Assembly: GCA_051011115.1 (NCBI GenBank)
Contig: JBPCUN010000142.1
Span: forward strand, 1 to 64,000
Reading direction: 5' to 3'
Origin: Profundicola sp051011115
GTDB lineage: Bacteria; Bacteroidota; Bacteroidia; Flavobacteriales; Weeksellaceae
Length of the DNA: 64,000 nt
In this document: one piece after another, positions 17,661 to 25,060 of the stretch
How the letters are laid out: each line of letters opens with the position of its first letter
Numbering within the stretch: position 1 is the stretch's first letter
Notes under the pieces: generated by a model
Databases searched by the model: none
What the model was told of the DNA's origin: nothing
What the model saw: the letters and a program-made list of their open reading frames with translations, nothing else
Made by a program: the position numbers and the translations under genes

Positions 17661-18379
17661 ACACCGTAAACGACTTAACCCAAGATTTCGGCACATTATA
17701 CTATCCTAAATCCGCTTTGGTTTTCTATGAAACCAAAGGAATTGAAACCGATATGTATGTGGAGCATTTCGATATGGACAGCAACGGAACGCCTATCAAC
17801 GCTCATCCATTGACTGTAAGGGAAGCCAATGTATTGGCAAAGGCTTTACAGACCGAAGACGAAAAGAGCAACGCCTTTTTAAAATCAAAGGGAATTTTGC
17901 CGACCAATATTCTGCACATCAATCCGAATGCTGAAAAAGGTACAGTACTTTGGTACACCAAATCAAAGCAAAGGCAACTGTATTTTGTGGAAAGTTTGGG
18001 CATACCCAATGGCAAGGCACAAGTACCCCCAATGCTTTGGTTAGCGAGCAAAAGCAGTCTTACGGTATTTGCTTTGGCAAACGACAGAAGACCAACCGAG
18101 AAAACGCCATTGCATTACGCACCTTTCTTCAATATCTACGAAAAAGGGAATGTATGTATGGGTACGGTAAGTATTGACATTAAAAATTCGGCTTCGGTTG
18201 AGGAATTTATACAGGCGTGGGAACATTATTTTTTCAATTCCTATTTCAGCCATTCATTATGTGAAAACTTGACGAAAAAAAACATTGTAAACCTTTGGAA
18301 AGACCTTATTGGCACAGATAAACCCTTTCCGAAAGAAGCATTAAAAAAGAATAACAAAACCCTTAAAAATCTATTGTGA
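17657..18379 (+). CDS. PRTRC system protein B (240 aa)
   Basis: N-terminal LYYPKSALVFYETKGIETDMYVEHFDMDSNGTPINAHPLTVREANVLAKAL and the central FVESLGIPNGKAQVPPMLWLASKSSLTVFAL plus YAPFFNIYEKGNVCMGTVSID match the PRTRC B family. The role is unknown; in these cassettes B is always adjacent to the ThiF protein, suggesting they act together. The start overlaps the upstream stop (ATGA) and its stop overlaps the next start (TGATG), so the last three genes are translationally coupled. Confidence 0.78.
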   Translation: MNTVNDLTQDFGTLYYPKSALVFYETKGIETDMYVEHFDMDSNGTPINAHPLTVREANVLAKALQTEDEKSNAFLKSKGILPTNILHINPNAEKGTVLWYTKSKQRQLYFVESLGIPNGKAQVPPMLWLASKSSLTVFALANDRRPTEKTPLHYAPFFNIYEKGNVCMGTVSIDIKNSASVEEFIQAWEHYFFNSYFSHSLCENLTKKNIVNLWKDLIGTDKPFPKEALKKNNKTLKNLL

Positions 18380-19185
18380 TGAATACAGCAAAAACAGCAA
18401 TCCATTTTACGGATAATTATCTGCTCAATCCCACCAATCCGATTTCGGTAAACCTTATCGGAGCAGGTGGTACAGGGTCAAAAGTATTGACCGCCTTAAT
18501 GGAAATAAACGAAAGTTTGATTGCGTTGGGACACGCAGGGTTACAAGTCCGCCTTTGGGATGATGATATTATCACAAGTGCCAATTTGGGCAGACAACGT
18601 TTTGCAGAAAGTGAAACAGGATTATACAAATCCGTTGCTTTAATCAATCGTTGCAACCGCTGGGCAGGAACAAATTGGAAAGCCGAAACGGTAAAATTTG
18701 AAAAGGACAATTTTGGAAGACCTCCCGAAAAAGCAAGGGCAACCATTACCATTACTTGTGTGGATAATGTACAGGCGAGGTTTGGCGTTGCTGAAATTCT
18801 TAAAGAAACAAGCTACCGCAGACACTATCAAGATGAGCCAAAATATTGGTTGGATTTTGGCAACAGCCAGTATACAGGACAAGTATTACTATCTACCATC
18901 GGAGAGATAAAGCAACCCAATTCAGAGAAATACCAAACGGTGGCAAGCCTGCCATTTGTTACCGATGAATTTGGCGAATTACTGAAGCAATCCGAACAAG
19001 AGGACAACACTCCAAGTTGCTCACTTGCCGAAGCATTGGAACACCAGGACTTGTTTATCAATTCCTCATTAACCCAAATGGGTTGTTCTTTGCTGTGGAA
19101 CTTATTTCGCAGGGGAATGACCGAATACAAAGGATTTTTTCACAATCTGAAAGATTTCCGCACCCACCCCATAAAAGTCGCCTGA
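18379..19185 (+). CDS. PRTRC system ThiF-family (E1-like) protein (268 aa)
   Basis: E1-like adenylating-enzyme fold. The N-terminal Rossmann motif NLIGAGGTGSKVLTALMEI is followed by VRLWDDDIITSANLGRQRFAESETGLYKS, where Asp, Asn, Arg and Lys correspond to the ATP-binding residues of ThiF/MoeB/E1 proteins. TCVDNVQARFGVAEIL is the next strand and helix. E1-like proteins activate the C terminus of a ubiquitin-like partner; the partner here, if any, is unknown (PRTRC C is a candidate by position). ATG at 18379 is used rather than the GTG at 18376. Operon end, with terminator at 19203-19243. Confidence 0.85.
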   Translation: MNTAKTAIHFTDNYLLNPTNPISVNLIGAGGTGSKVLTALMEINESLIALGHAGLQVRLWDDDIITSANLGRQRFAESETGLYKSVALINRCNRWAGTNWKAETVKFEKDNFGRPPEKARATITITCVDNVQARFGVAEILKETSYRRHYQDEPKYWLDFGNSQYTGQVLLSTIGEIKQPNSEKYQTVASLPFVTDEFGELLKQSEQEDNTPSCSLAEALEHQDLFINSSLTQMGCSLLWNLFRRGMTEYKGFFHNLKDFRTHPIKVA

Positions 19186-19202
19186 CCCGAAAAGTCGGGC
19201 GG

Positions 19203-19243
19203 CAAAAAGACAGATCCTCCCGATGGTCGGGGCAGTCTTTTTG
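19203..19243 (+). terminator. Terminator of the ssb-PRTRC operon
   Basis: Nested inverted repeat: outer CAAAAAGAC (19203-19211) / GTCTTTTTG (19235-19243), inner CCCGA/TCGGG. A second small hairpin CCCGA-AAAG-TCGGG lies just before it at 19186-19199. Lies 17 bp after the ThiF stop. Confidence 0.8.
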
Positions 19244-19372
19244 CATTAAACAGGTGCAACCCCTTTGTCAAAATGCACCGCTCCGCACATTCCCTTTCCT
19301 TACATTTTACCAAACAAGTTGCGAGTTTTTGCGTGGGATATTCAGTATCCCAATGATTGGTTTTGATAATGA

Positions 19373-19409
19373 CTTCTTTTCTTTTCACACGGCGACCAAA
19401 GAAAAGAAG
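19373..19409. repeat. Perfect 12-bp inverted repeat in the PRTRC-GNAT intergenic region
   Basis: CTTCTTTTCTTT (19373-19384) and AAAGAAAAGAAG (19398-19409) are exact reverse complements separated by 13 bp. The purine/pyrimidine strand bias is complete within the arms. It lies 100 bp before the GNAT start and upstream of its -7 box. Not followed by a T-run. The whole 19186-19508 gap (323 bp) holds only this, the terminator and the GNAT promoter. Confidence 0.55.
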
Positions 19410-19476
19410 CAAAAGAACGTCGTTTTATTACCATTGGATTTTGTCCTAATGCTTGTCAAAGAAAAGTTATATTCAG

Positions 19477-19484
19477 TAATTTTG
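19477..19484 (+). promoter_or_regulatory. -7 promoter box (TAATTTTG) of the first GNAT gene
   Basis: Exact TAnnTTTG match 25 bp before the ATG at 19509. A TTG lies at 19453-19455 with 21-bp spacing, compatible with a -33 element. Confidence 0.55.
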
Positions 19485-19508
19485 TGGCTAATTGATAAGG
19501 TCAAGCAA

Positions 19509-20030
19509 ATGGAAACAATACAAATAAAAGGAATAACATTAAATGATATTGAGCAACTGCAACAAATAGGCAGACAGACTTTCTATGAAACTTTTTCGGC
19601 AGGAAACACCGAAGAAAATATGACCAATTATTTAAATGAGGAATTTTCCATAGAAAAATTAACGATTGAATTAAGCGACAAAAATGCTGAATTTTATTTT
19701 GCAACACTTGACAATATGGTAATCGGTTATCTGAAACTCAATTTCGGGCAATCACAAACAGAATTGCAGGACGACACCGCACTTGAAATTGAACGTATTT
19801 ATGTTTTAAAAGAATTTCACGGTAAAAAAGTGGGACAAATTCTATACGACAAAGCCATTGAAATTGCCAATCAGAAAAATGCCAACTACGTTTGGTTAGG
19901 TGTTTGGGAAGAAAACCCCAGAGCAATCAGTTTTTATAAGAAAAACGGCTTCGTTGAATTTGATAAACACATTTTTAAATTGGGCGATGACGAGCAGACA
20001 GATATAATGATGAAGCTGAAATTAGCTTAA
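19509..20030 (+). CDS. GNAT-family N-acetyltransferase (173 aa), paralogue of the gene at 49521
   Basis: Acetyl-CoA-dependent acetyltransferase of unknown substrate. The domain runs the whole length: N-terminal ITLNDIEQLQQIGRQTFYETF, the core strand LEIERIYVLKEFHGKKVGQILYDKA containing the pyrophosphate-binding loop (FHGKKVG), then YVWLGVWEENPRAISFYKKNGF, the C-terminal GNAT motif. A longer frame begins at 19017, but it crosses the operon terminator; the ATG at 19509 after the -7 box is the start. It is nearly identical in its C-terminal half to the GNAT at 49521-50054. It runs convergently into the receiver gene, with a 4-bp overlap. Confidence 0.87.
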   Translation: METIQIKGITLNDIEQLQQIGRQTFYETFSAGNTEENMTNYLNEEFSIEKLTIELSDKNAEFYFATLDNMVIGYLKLNFGQSQTELQDDTALEIERIYVLKEFHGKKVGQILYDKAIEIANQKNANYVWLGVWEENPRAISFYKKNGFVEFDKHIFKLGDDEQTDIMMKLKLA

Positions 20031-20476
20031 TTACTGTCAAAATATTCTTGTGCAATATCAGCTACTCCCATACTAAAATATCTTCCGCCATTGATAACAG
20101 TTTCAATCGCTTTTTTAAAATCGTCCGCATCGCTTCCAATGAGCAGATAACCGCCAAAACTTATTTCCAAAAGAGGTTTTACGGCTTTTTCTGCATCAAT
20201 ATCACTGTGAGCAATCAATTTTATGGTTGGATATTGTGTTCTCAATTCTTGAAGCTGTGCCAGCACATTCTTGTCGTAAAAATCAAGGTCAATAATACAA
20301 ACTGAGGGAAGTTCTTTTAATGAAGATAATTGAGATAGTCCGTCTTTAATCTGTTCCGAGCGGTGCAGGATCTCAAATCCTAATTTAGTAAGGTCATTGC
20401 AGATGATATCTACAATTGGGCTTTTATCGTTGATAAAGGCGAGGGTAATTTTTTGTTGTTTTGTACCAGTTTCCAT
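20027..20476 (-). CDS. Receiver-domain-only response regulator, atypical (149 aa)
   Basis: A CheY-like receiver fold with no output domain. The phospho-acceptor candidate is the Asp in VCIIDLDFYD; the N-terminal acidic pair is degenerate (AFINDKSPIVDII instead of a DD). The usual Ser/Thr is in LIAHSDI, and the conserved Lys of the GYLLK motif is replaced by Ile (GGYLLIGSDADD). The C-terminal GGRYFSMGV is how NarL/LuxR-type receivers end, but no HTH follows. It may be a non-phosphorylated pseudo-receiver. Start ATG at 20476 is preferred over the frame's upstream extension to 20527. An intergenic structured element lies upstream (20550-20638). Confidence 0.72.
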   Translation of the reverse strand: METGTKQQKITLAFINDKSPIVDIICNDLTKLGFEILHRSEQIKDGLSQLSSLKELPSVCIIDLDFYDKNVLAQLQELRTQYPTIKLIAHSDIDAEKAVKPLLEISFGGYLLIGSDADDFKKAIETVINGGRYFSMGVADIAQEYFDSN

Positions 20477-20549
20477 ATCATATCTTTTTTGAGTTGATGT
20501 AGTCCTGCACAAAAAAAGCGCAGGCAACTACACTCATCGATACTACGGC

Positions 20550-20638
20550 ACTGGTACGCCTAACCCCGAATAAGCGAGCGCCCACGCCATAACGTGAGCG
20601 TTCTTACTTATTGCCTCGGGGTTACAAAAATTACCAGT
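20550..20638 (-). other. Nested-stem structured element upstream of the receiver gene (possible leader RNA)
   Basis: Three coaxial inverted repeats are nested: ACTGGTA (20550-20556)/TACCAGT (20632-20638), TAACCCCG (20561-20568)/CGGGGTTA (20617-20624), AATAAG (20569-20574)/CTTATT (20607-20612), with a GC-rich core holding CACG/CGTG. GC content is well above the flanks. It lies 74-162 bp upstream of the receiver gene start, in position for a 5' leader, and a further hairpin CCTGC/GCAGG (20504-20524) follows. No known riboswitch class is recognised. Confidence 0.45.
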
Positions 20639-20743
20639 TTTTAGTACCAAGACCTAAAGCAAAAACACTTTAAGTATTTTCTATATTTTACATAGCAAAT
20701 ATACTAAACCCATTTCGATAGAACCATACTCACACAAAATTTA

Positions 20744-21043
20744 TTACAGACAATGTTTGTTATTGGATATATAATTTTGCTCCAGTATTGTCAAAATATC
20801 CGTTTCCTTGTAAATAATCTTACCTCCAATCTGTATATACGGCAGGATATTATCATCACGGTATTGCTGTAAAGTCCGTTTGCTAATGTGTAACAGTTTG
20901 CACATATCCTCTCCCGATAGGTATATTTCTCCGTTCATTACAGGACGGTAGTTTTTCAATATACTTTCGATACGGGTTCTTAGCTGCGTTATCATTTCCT
21001 GATGGGCAATGATTTCTTCGGCTTCATTCGTCAGTAAATCCAT
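20744..21043 (-). CDS. Small HTH (MerR/excisionase-type) DNA-binding protein (99 aa), second of a pair
   Basis: An N-terminal amphipathic helix (~1-30) precedes a winged-helix DNA-binding domain of the excisionase/HTH_17 type (~40-95): YLSGEDMCKLLHISKRTLQQYRDDNILPYIQIGGKIIYKETDI. This form is common in Bacteroidota ICE regulatory and excision genes (Xis2c/Xis2d of CTnDOT are similar in size and type). It overlaps the upstream paralogue by 20 bp, so they are an operon. No specific target can be predicted. A second, separate pair of the same type lies at 62858-63532. Confidence 0.8.
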   Translation of the reverse strand: MDLLTNEAEEIIAHQEMITQLRTRIESILKNYRPVMNGEIYLSGEDMCKLLHISKRTLQQYRDDNILPYIQIGGKIIYKETDILTILEQNYISNNKHCL

Positions 21044-21335
21044 TGTCTTTGGTATTGTACGGCAGTCCGGCTTCGAGTAAAGCCTGTACGTCCGAGCGTT
21101 TGTAATAATTCTTACGGTTCAGTTTGGAATAAGGTAATAACCCTTTGTCCTTATACGTCTGCAAAGTCCGCTTGGTAATGTTCATCATCAAGCACACTTC
21201 CTGGTTATCGAGCCATTGCTCTTCTGCGAAAATTGGCGTGTATTTTTTTGTGGCATTTTCGGTCAGTTCCAAAAGTTCCCTCAGTTCATTCTGCATTCCG
21301 TCCAATGCGGATTTTTGTATTGCGATAACTTCCAT
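21024..21335 (-). CDS. Small HTH (MerR/excisionase-type) DNA-binding protein (103 aa), first of a pair
   Basis: Same layout as its neighbour: an N-terminal helical segment (LDGMQNELRELLELTENATKKY), then a HTH_17-like domain (WLDNQEVCLMMNITKRTLQTYKDKGLLPYSKLNRKNYYKRSDVQALL). The two proteins share the TKRTLQTYKD/SKRTLQQYRD recognition helix region but differ elsewhere, suggesting heteromeric or sequential action. Transcribed leftward from the promoter region carrying the 10-bp-phased repeat array (21407-21430), 71 bp upstream of its start. Confidence 0.8.
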   Translation of the reverse strand: MEVIAIQKSALDGMQNELRELLELTENATKKYTPIFAEEQWLDNQEVCLMMNITKRTLQTYKDKGLLPYSKLNRKNYYKRSDVQALLEAGLPYNTKDNGFTDE

Positions 21336-21406
21336 AATCTGCTCAATTTTTCTGTGGAAGTGAATTTATAAAGGCTTATTACAAGGGTTGGAAATGTTGT
21401 ACCTAT

Positions 21407-21430
21407 TGGCGTTGAAAGGCACTGTTTGGC
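21407..21430 (-). promoter_or_regulatory. Phased-repeat operator array A, upstream of the HTH pair
   Basis: In gene orientation this reads GCCAAACAGT, then GCCTTTCAAC, then GCCA: GCC at positions 1, 11 and 21. It lies 71 bp before the ATG at 21335. One of seven such arrays in the element. Confidence 0.6.
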
Positions 21431-21450
21431 GGTTTACTATCTCCGTAAAC

Positions 21451-21486
21451 AAAAATCGGATAGCCTTTTGAGCTATCCGATTTTTT
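21451..21486 (-). terminator. Strong terminator after the AAA ATPase gene
   Basis: Perfect 14-bp stem AAAAATCGGATAGC (21451-21464)/GCTATCCGATTTTT (21472-21485), 7-nt loop, T-runs on both strands. It insulates the AAA gene from the HTH promoter. Confidence 0.88.
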
Positions 21487-21503
21487 ACTGCTATTTTGAA
21501 ATA

Positions 21504-24092
21504 TTAATTGTATGTTGACTGGAATGTCCTTAGTTTAATTTTAAAGCCGTTTTTCCAATTAGAATAGTCTGTAATGTCTTGGTCAATTTCTGGTTTATTT
21601 GGTAACAATGGAATTGTTGAAGTCCCTCCATCGTGTTCTGTTACGGAATACTTTCCGAATAGGTTTAGAAGAAAATCAACATCTGTTTGCTCTGTAACAA
21701 TATAACTTGATAAATTACCTTTTTTTAGATGAATGTTTTTAGAAAATCGTTCGTAAGTTTTATTTGATAAAACTTCTTCAACAGAACGTTCTAACAACAT
21801 TCTAAATCTTTTTCTTGCAGAATCAAGTTTAGTTTCTCGTCCGTGTGCATCAGTTAATATAAGAGCATCGTGTTCTGTTAGTATTCTTCTGATAGAATCG
21901 ACTCTTTCTTGCACATTTTTAGCTAAATATGGAATCTCGTCTGTAACGATACCACTTATTCCATTGTATTTGTCAATTCCTATTACTGTGCAGTCCGTTG
22001 ATGTTATTGCTTTATGTGTATCTATAAGCAAACGTAAAAATGACAGGTCGTGAGTAAAGACAACTATCTGTCGGTTTTGTGATAGTTGAACAATTTTATC
22101 CGAAATTTTATCCCTATTATCCATATCCAAAGACGTAACAGGGTCATCAAATATTATCGTATTTAGACGATTGTCAATCGTACATTCAGCTAAAAAGTTT
22201 GATAAGGCAATAATTTTTTGTTCGCCCTCACTTAAAATTGAGTTGATTGAATCATTAATTCCGTTTAAGCCACATCTTTGATATGTATTTCCTTGACTTG
22301 TTCTCGTTCTTGAAATCAAAACTTTACTTGCTAAATCACGATTGAAGAAATTGAGATGGGAAACAAATTCTTGGTGCTGCAAACTTACGGCTTGGTTTTC
22401 CATTAGTTCGCCAATTTTGCGTGAAATACCATTGGTGGCGAGTTGGGATTGACAAGTGTTTATCCAAGACCTGTATTTATATTCGTCAAAGTATTGAAGA
22501 ATAGCCGTTTTGTTGTTAAACAAAAATTCTTTTGCTGATAGTTCATTAAGTTCAGAAACTAAGGTGTTTCTATTTTGTAGAAGCTGATTGTTCTGGGCAA
22601 TCTCGGCATCAATTCTTGGAATTATGCTTGTTATACTTGGTGTCAGAGTTTGTAAACTTATGTTTAGTTCGCCACCATTTTGCAAAAAAGTAATGATTGA
22701 ATTTCTGAATGTAGCAACTGAATTAGCAAACTGGTTATAGCTATCTCGAAAATTTGGTATCAACTGCTCTAACTCTGCAAGGTTTTCAATTGGTGGAATT
22801 ACCAATGAATTGTATAAGTTTAGCTTTCCCTGAACTGTTGAGTTAATTAAATTTAGCTGTGTAGAAACGTCATTTAATACAAATTGATTGAAAGTTGTCA
22901 ATCTTTGTTGTGCAGTTTCGTCAAGTTCTTGTTGGCACAACACACATTTTTCTAATGAAGTTAAGGATGGGAAATTTTGACCATCTGAAAGATTTGAACT
23001 ATGTGCATAATTTCTTGCAGCTTCCCACAAAGTTCGCCAAGGATTTGTGCCAAATCCTTCTAACGTGTTTACGTTTTGTAGTTGAGTTGTCGCAATTTGA
23101 TACGCTTGATTAACGCTTTCAAAAGTATTTCTATTTGCTATTAGTTCGTTTAAGTTTTGTTCGTCAAATAATGTTTCAATTTGTAAAAATTGTTGTATGT
23201 AGCCGTTAATCCGTGTTCGCTGATTGGTTAAGTTTGTAATGTTTTGTTGAGGATTTTGTGCTGTGGTTAAGGTTGTAAGTTCTTGCTTTCTATTGATGTT
23301 TGCTTGACTAAATTGGATGTATGAATCAACGTTTGTTCGTTGTAGATTTTCTATTGTTCCATACCATTGTGCTGTGGAGGTTTGAAGTAAATTTTGTGGC
23401 AACCCTGGTTTTTGTGTGTTGTAAGAAGCAACAGACGAATTAAAGGCTTGCGAAATACTTCCAAAGGTCGAAACCAATTTTTCTAAAACATCAATTCCTA
23501 CAGGTTTATATTCTGTGGGATTTTCATTGTTGATGTAAATATTTCCGCAGTCGTTATCAAAAACAAAAAATGAATTAAGGATAGGATTGCTCGGACTATT
23601 TTCTGTCCAAGAAAAGTTAATGTTTGAACCATTGTCTTCTACAATAAAATCAACTTGTTGTTGATTAGAAGATGGATTAAAAACATTCTTTTTTAGTGTA
23701 ACACTTGGATTTCTGCTCCAGCAAAGTTTTCTCAAAATACGTGAGTAGCTTGATTTTCCCGAACCATTTCCACCATAAACTATTGTCAAACCTGTATTGG
23801 AGAATTGTAACCCTCCTTGATTGTGTAAGGCACAAATATTAATAGGATTGTTTAAGCTGATTAATTTGGGATAATTGCCACTTATCGCAATTGTTGTTGG
23901 AATGTGTGTGCTATTAAGCGGAATAGGGTTTATAGTAATTGTATTGTCACCACATTCTTTTTTTACCAATTGAACAAGTTCGTCAATGTCGTTTTGTGTA
24001 AGTGTTGTTGATGCGACAAGTCTTCGTAAAGCATCTTGAACAAACGCTGGTCTGCCTTGCGACCAATTTAAAATATCCTGATATATAGACAT
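21504..24092 (-). CDS. AAA-family (AAA_13/RloC-like) ATPase with zinc-hook-like CxxC, putative defence protein (862 aa)
   Basis: SMC/Rad50-style ABC ATPase. Walker A is GGNGSGKSS (~107-115); a long helical middle region follows, with CVLC (Cys383/Cys386) in a zinc-hook-like position. The ABC signature LSEGEQKIIALS and Walker B IIFDDPVTSLD lie near 625-655, then FTHDLSFLRLL as the H-loop. An N-terminal domain (~1-50, ILNWSQGRPAFVQDALRRLV) is typical of stand-alone defence ATPases. The layout resembles RloC, whose extra C-terminal nuclease cuts tRNA anticodons; the C-terminal ~180 residues here (LDSARKRFRMLLERSVEEVL) are not clearly that nuclease. AT-rich against the tra genes beside it, a stand-alone insertion with its own promoter and terminator. 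Confidence 0.8.
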   Translation of the reverse strand: MSIYQDILNWSQGRPAFVQDALRRLVASTTLTQNDIDELVQLVKKECGDNTITINPIPLNSTHIPTTIAISGNYPKLISLNNPINICALHNQGGLQFSNTGLTIVYGGNGSGKSSYSRILRKLCWSRNPSVTLKKNVFNPSSNQQQVDFIVEDNGSNINFSWTENSPSNPILNSFFVFDNDCGNIYINNENPTEYKPVGIDVLEKLVSTFGSISQAFNSSVASYNTQKPGLPQNLLQTSTAQWYGTIENLQRTNVDSYIQFSQANINRKQELTTLTTAQNPQQNITNLTNQRTRINGYIQQFLQIETLFDEQNLNELIANRNTFESVNQAYQIATTQLQNVNTLEGFGTNPWRTLWEAARNYAHSSNLSDGQNFPSLTSLEKCVLCQQELDETAQQRLTTFNQFVLNDVSTQLNLINSTVQGKLNLYNSLVIPPIENLAELEQLIPNFRDSYNQFANSVATFRNSIITFLQNGGELNISLQTLTPSITSIIPRIDAEIAQNNQLLQNRNTLVSELNELSAKEFLFNNKTAILQYFDEYKYRSWINTCQSQLATNGISRKIGELMENQAVSLQHQEFVSHLNFFNRDLASKVLISRTRTSQGNTYQRCGLNGINDSINSILSEGEQKIIALSNFLAECTIDNRLNTIIFDDPVTSLDMDNRDKISDKIVQLSQNRQIVVFTHDLSFLRLLIDTHKAITSTDCTVIGIDKYNGISGIVTDEIPYLAKNVQERVDSIRRILTEHDALILTDAHGRETKLDSARKRFRMLLERSVEEVLSNKTYERFSKNIHLKKGNLSSYIVTEQTDVDFLLNLFGKYSVTEHDGGTSTIPLLPNKPEIDQDITDYSNWKNGFKIKLRTFQSTYN

Positions 24093-24161
24093 TGTTTATA
24101 GTATTTAGTTTAGGTTGTAAGGTTGTACTCTACATTTACAGCTAACACATTTATTATCCTA

Positions 24162-24169
24162 CAAAAATA
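24162..24169 (-). promoter_or_regulatory. -7 promoter box (TATTTTTG) of the AAA ATPase gene
   Basis: Exact TAnnTTTG match on the minus strand, 69 bp upstream of the ATG at 24092, inside the gap after the small membrane protein gene. Confidence 0.5.
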
Positions 24170-24183
24170 GTTAAATGATAAGT

Positions 24184-24459
24184 TTAGTTATGATTTATTG
24201 TCGGGATTGGCTGCTCTGTTTTAATTTCTTTTTTCTCACGGGAATAGACCCACAATGACAATAGCCCGAATATAATCAGTGCATAAGCTACCCATTTGCC
24301 AACCTTTTCAATCAATTTAATGAAAACCGAACTTTCATAAGATGAAAAACCCTCTGCTCCCATAGGGCTGCGCCTGTAAAACTTTCTTCGGTTAATCCAG
24401 TAACAAAGTCCCAAGCCTGCAACCAAAAATATTATCCCTATAACCAATGATGCAACCAT
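24184..24459 (-). CDS. Small two-span membrane protein (91 aa) at the end of the tra region
   Basis: Two hydrophobic segments (residues ~3-20, LVIGIIFLVAGLGLCYWI, and ~55-72, VAYALIIFGLLSLWVY) with a basic connecting loop (NRRKFYRRSP) and a charged tail. Homologues with this start are common at the end of Bacteroidota ICE tra operons, where automated pipelines often label them as a molybdenum ABC permease, almost certainly wrongly. The role is unknown; it may accompany the mating apparatus. A terminator between it and traQ means it may be read through or have its own promoter. Confidence 0.6.
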   Translation of the reverse strand: MVASLVIGIIFLVAGLGLCYWINRRKFYRRSPMGAEGFSSYESSVFIKLIEKVGKWVAYALIIFGLLSLWVYSREKKEIKTEQPIPTINHN

Positions 24460-24546
24460 ATCCTCACATTTTTAATTTCACAAGTATAAATTTAAGAAAT
24501 ATTGATGAACCATTAAAATGCACCTAAGCAAATACGCTGTAAATAG

Positions 24547-24579
24547 AAAACGGCTTACTAATCAGATAAGCCGTTTTTT
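24547..24579 (-). terminator. Terminator after traQ
   Basis: AAAACGGCTTA (24547-24557) pairs with TAAGCCGTTTT (24567-24577), 9-nt loop; on the minus strand followed by TTTT. It lies 20 bp beyond the traQ stop and ends the main tra operon. Confidence 0.7.
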
Positions 24580-24598
24580 ATGAAATGAAATACTACTA

Positions 24599-25048
24599 TT
24601 AATCGCTACTGTTAAATTGAAAAGTTATCTGCTTTTCATTCCCGAAGCTGTCCGAAATCCAAACATCGAAGGACTGTGATATGGCAGACGTTGAGGTGTA
24701 ATACAACCTGAACTGCTCTGTTGGTAATTGGTACAGGTCATTGGGCAGATACGGCGGTTCATCATAATACTGCAATGTACCCTGTCCGTCAAACTGAAAG
24801 TAGCGGAGAAAATACTGTGTGTTGCTGTAATTGCCTATTCGCTGAATGGTAATGCGTATTTCTACCGTTTGCCCGTTGGCAACATCTTTGGGAACCGGCA
24901 TCACGTTTACCTCAAAGGGAAAATCGTTCTGTATTTCGAGTTCGTCGTCTTTGCTACAAGATACCAAAGAAACCGAAGCTGTGAGGATTGCCAGCATTAC
25001 ATATATAGGCAGTAATCCTGTTCTGAATTTATTGAATATTGCTATCAT
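24599..25048 (-). CDS. traQ: Conjugative transposon protein TraQ (DUF3872, 149 aa)
   Basis: A lipoprotein-type N-terminus (IYVMLAILTASVSLVSCSKDDE, lipobox Cys near 31) is followed by a beta-rich domain (FPFEVNVMPVPKDVANGQTVEIRITIQRIGNY ... YFLRYFQFDGQGTL). This is the DUF3872/TraQ pattern of CTnDOT-type mating systems. It is predicted to sit in the periplasm or outer membrane as part of the transfer apparatus. 12 bp separate it from traO. Exact role unknown. Confidence 0.85.
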   Translation of the reverse strand: MIAIFNKFRTGLLPIYVMLAILTASVSLVSCSKDDELEIQNDFPFEVNVMPVPKDVANGQTVEIRITIQRIGNYSNTQYFLRYFQFDGQGTLQYYDEPPYLPNDLYQLPTEQFRLYYTSTSAISQSFDVWISDSFGNEKQITFQFNSSD

Positions 25049-25060
25049 TGTTTTTACGTT

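Noticed and set aside
19017..19508. N-terminal extension of the first GNAT
   Set aside because: Crosses the ThiF end, a strong terminator and the GNAT promoter box; the paralogue starts at the equivalent of 19509.
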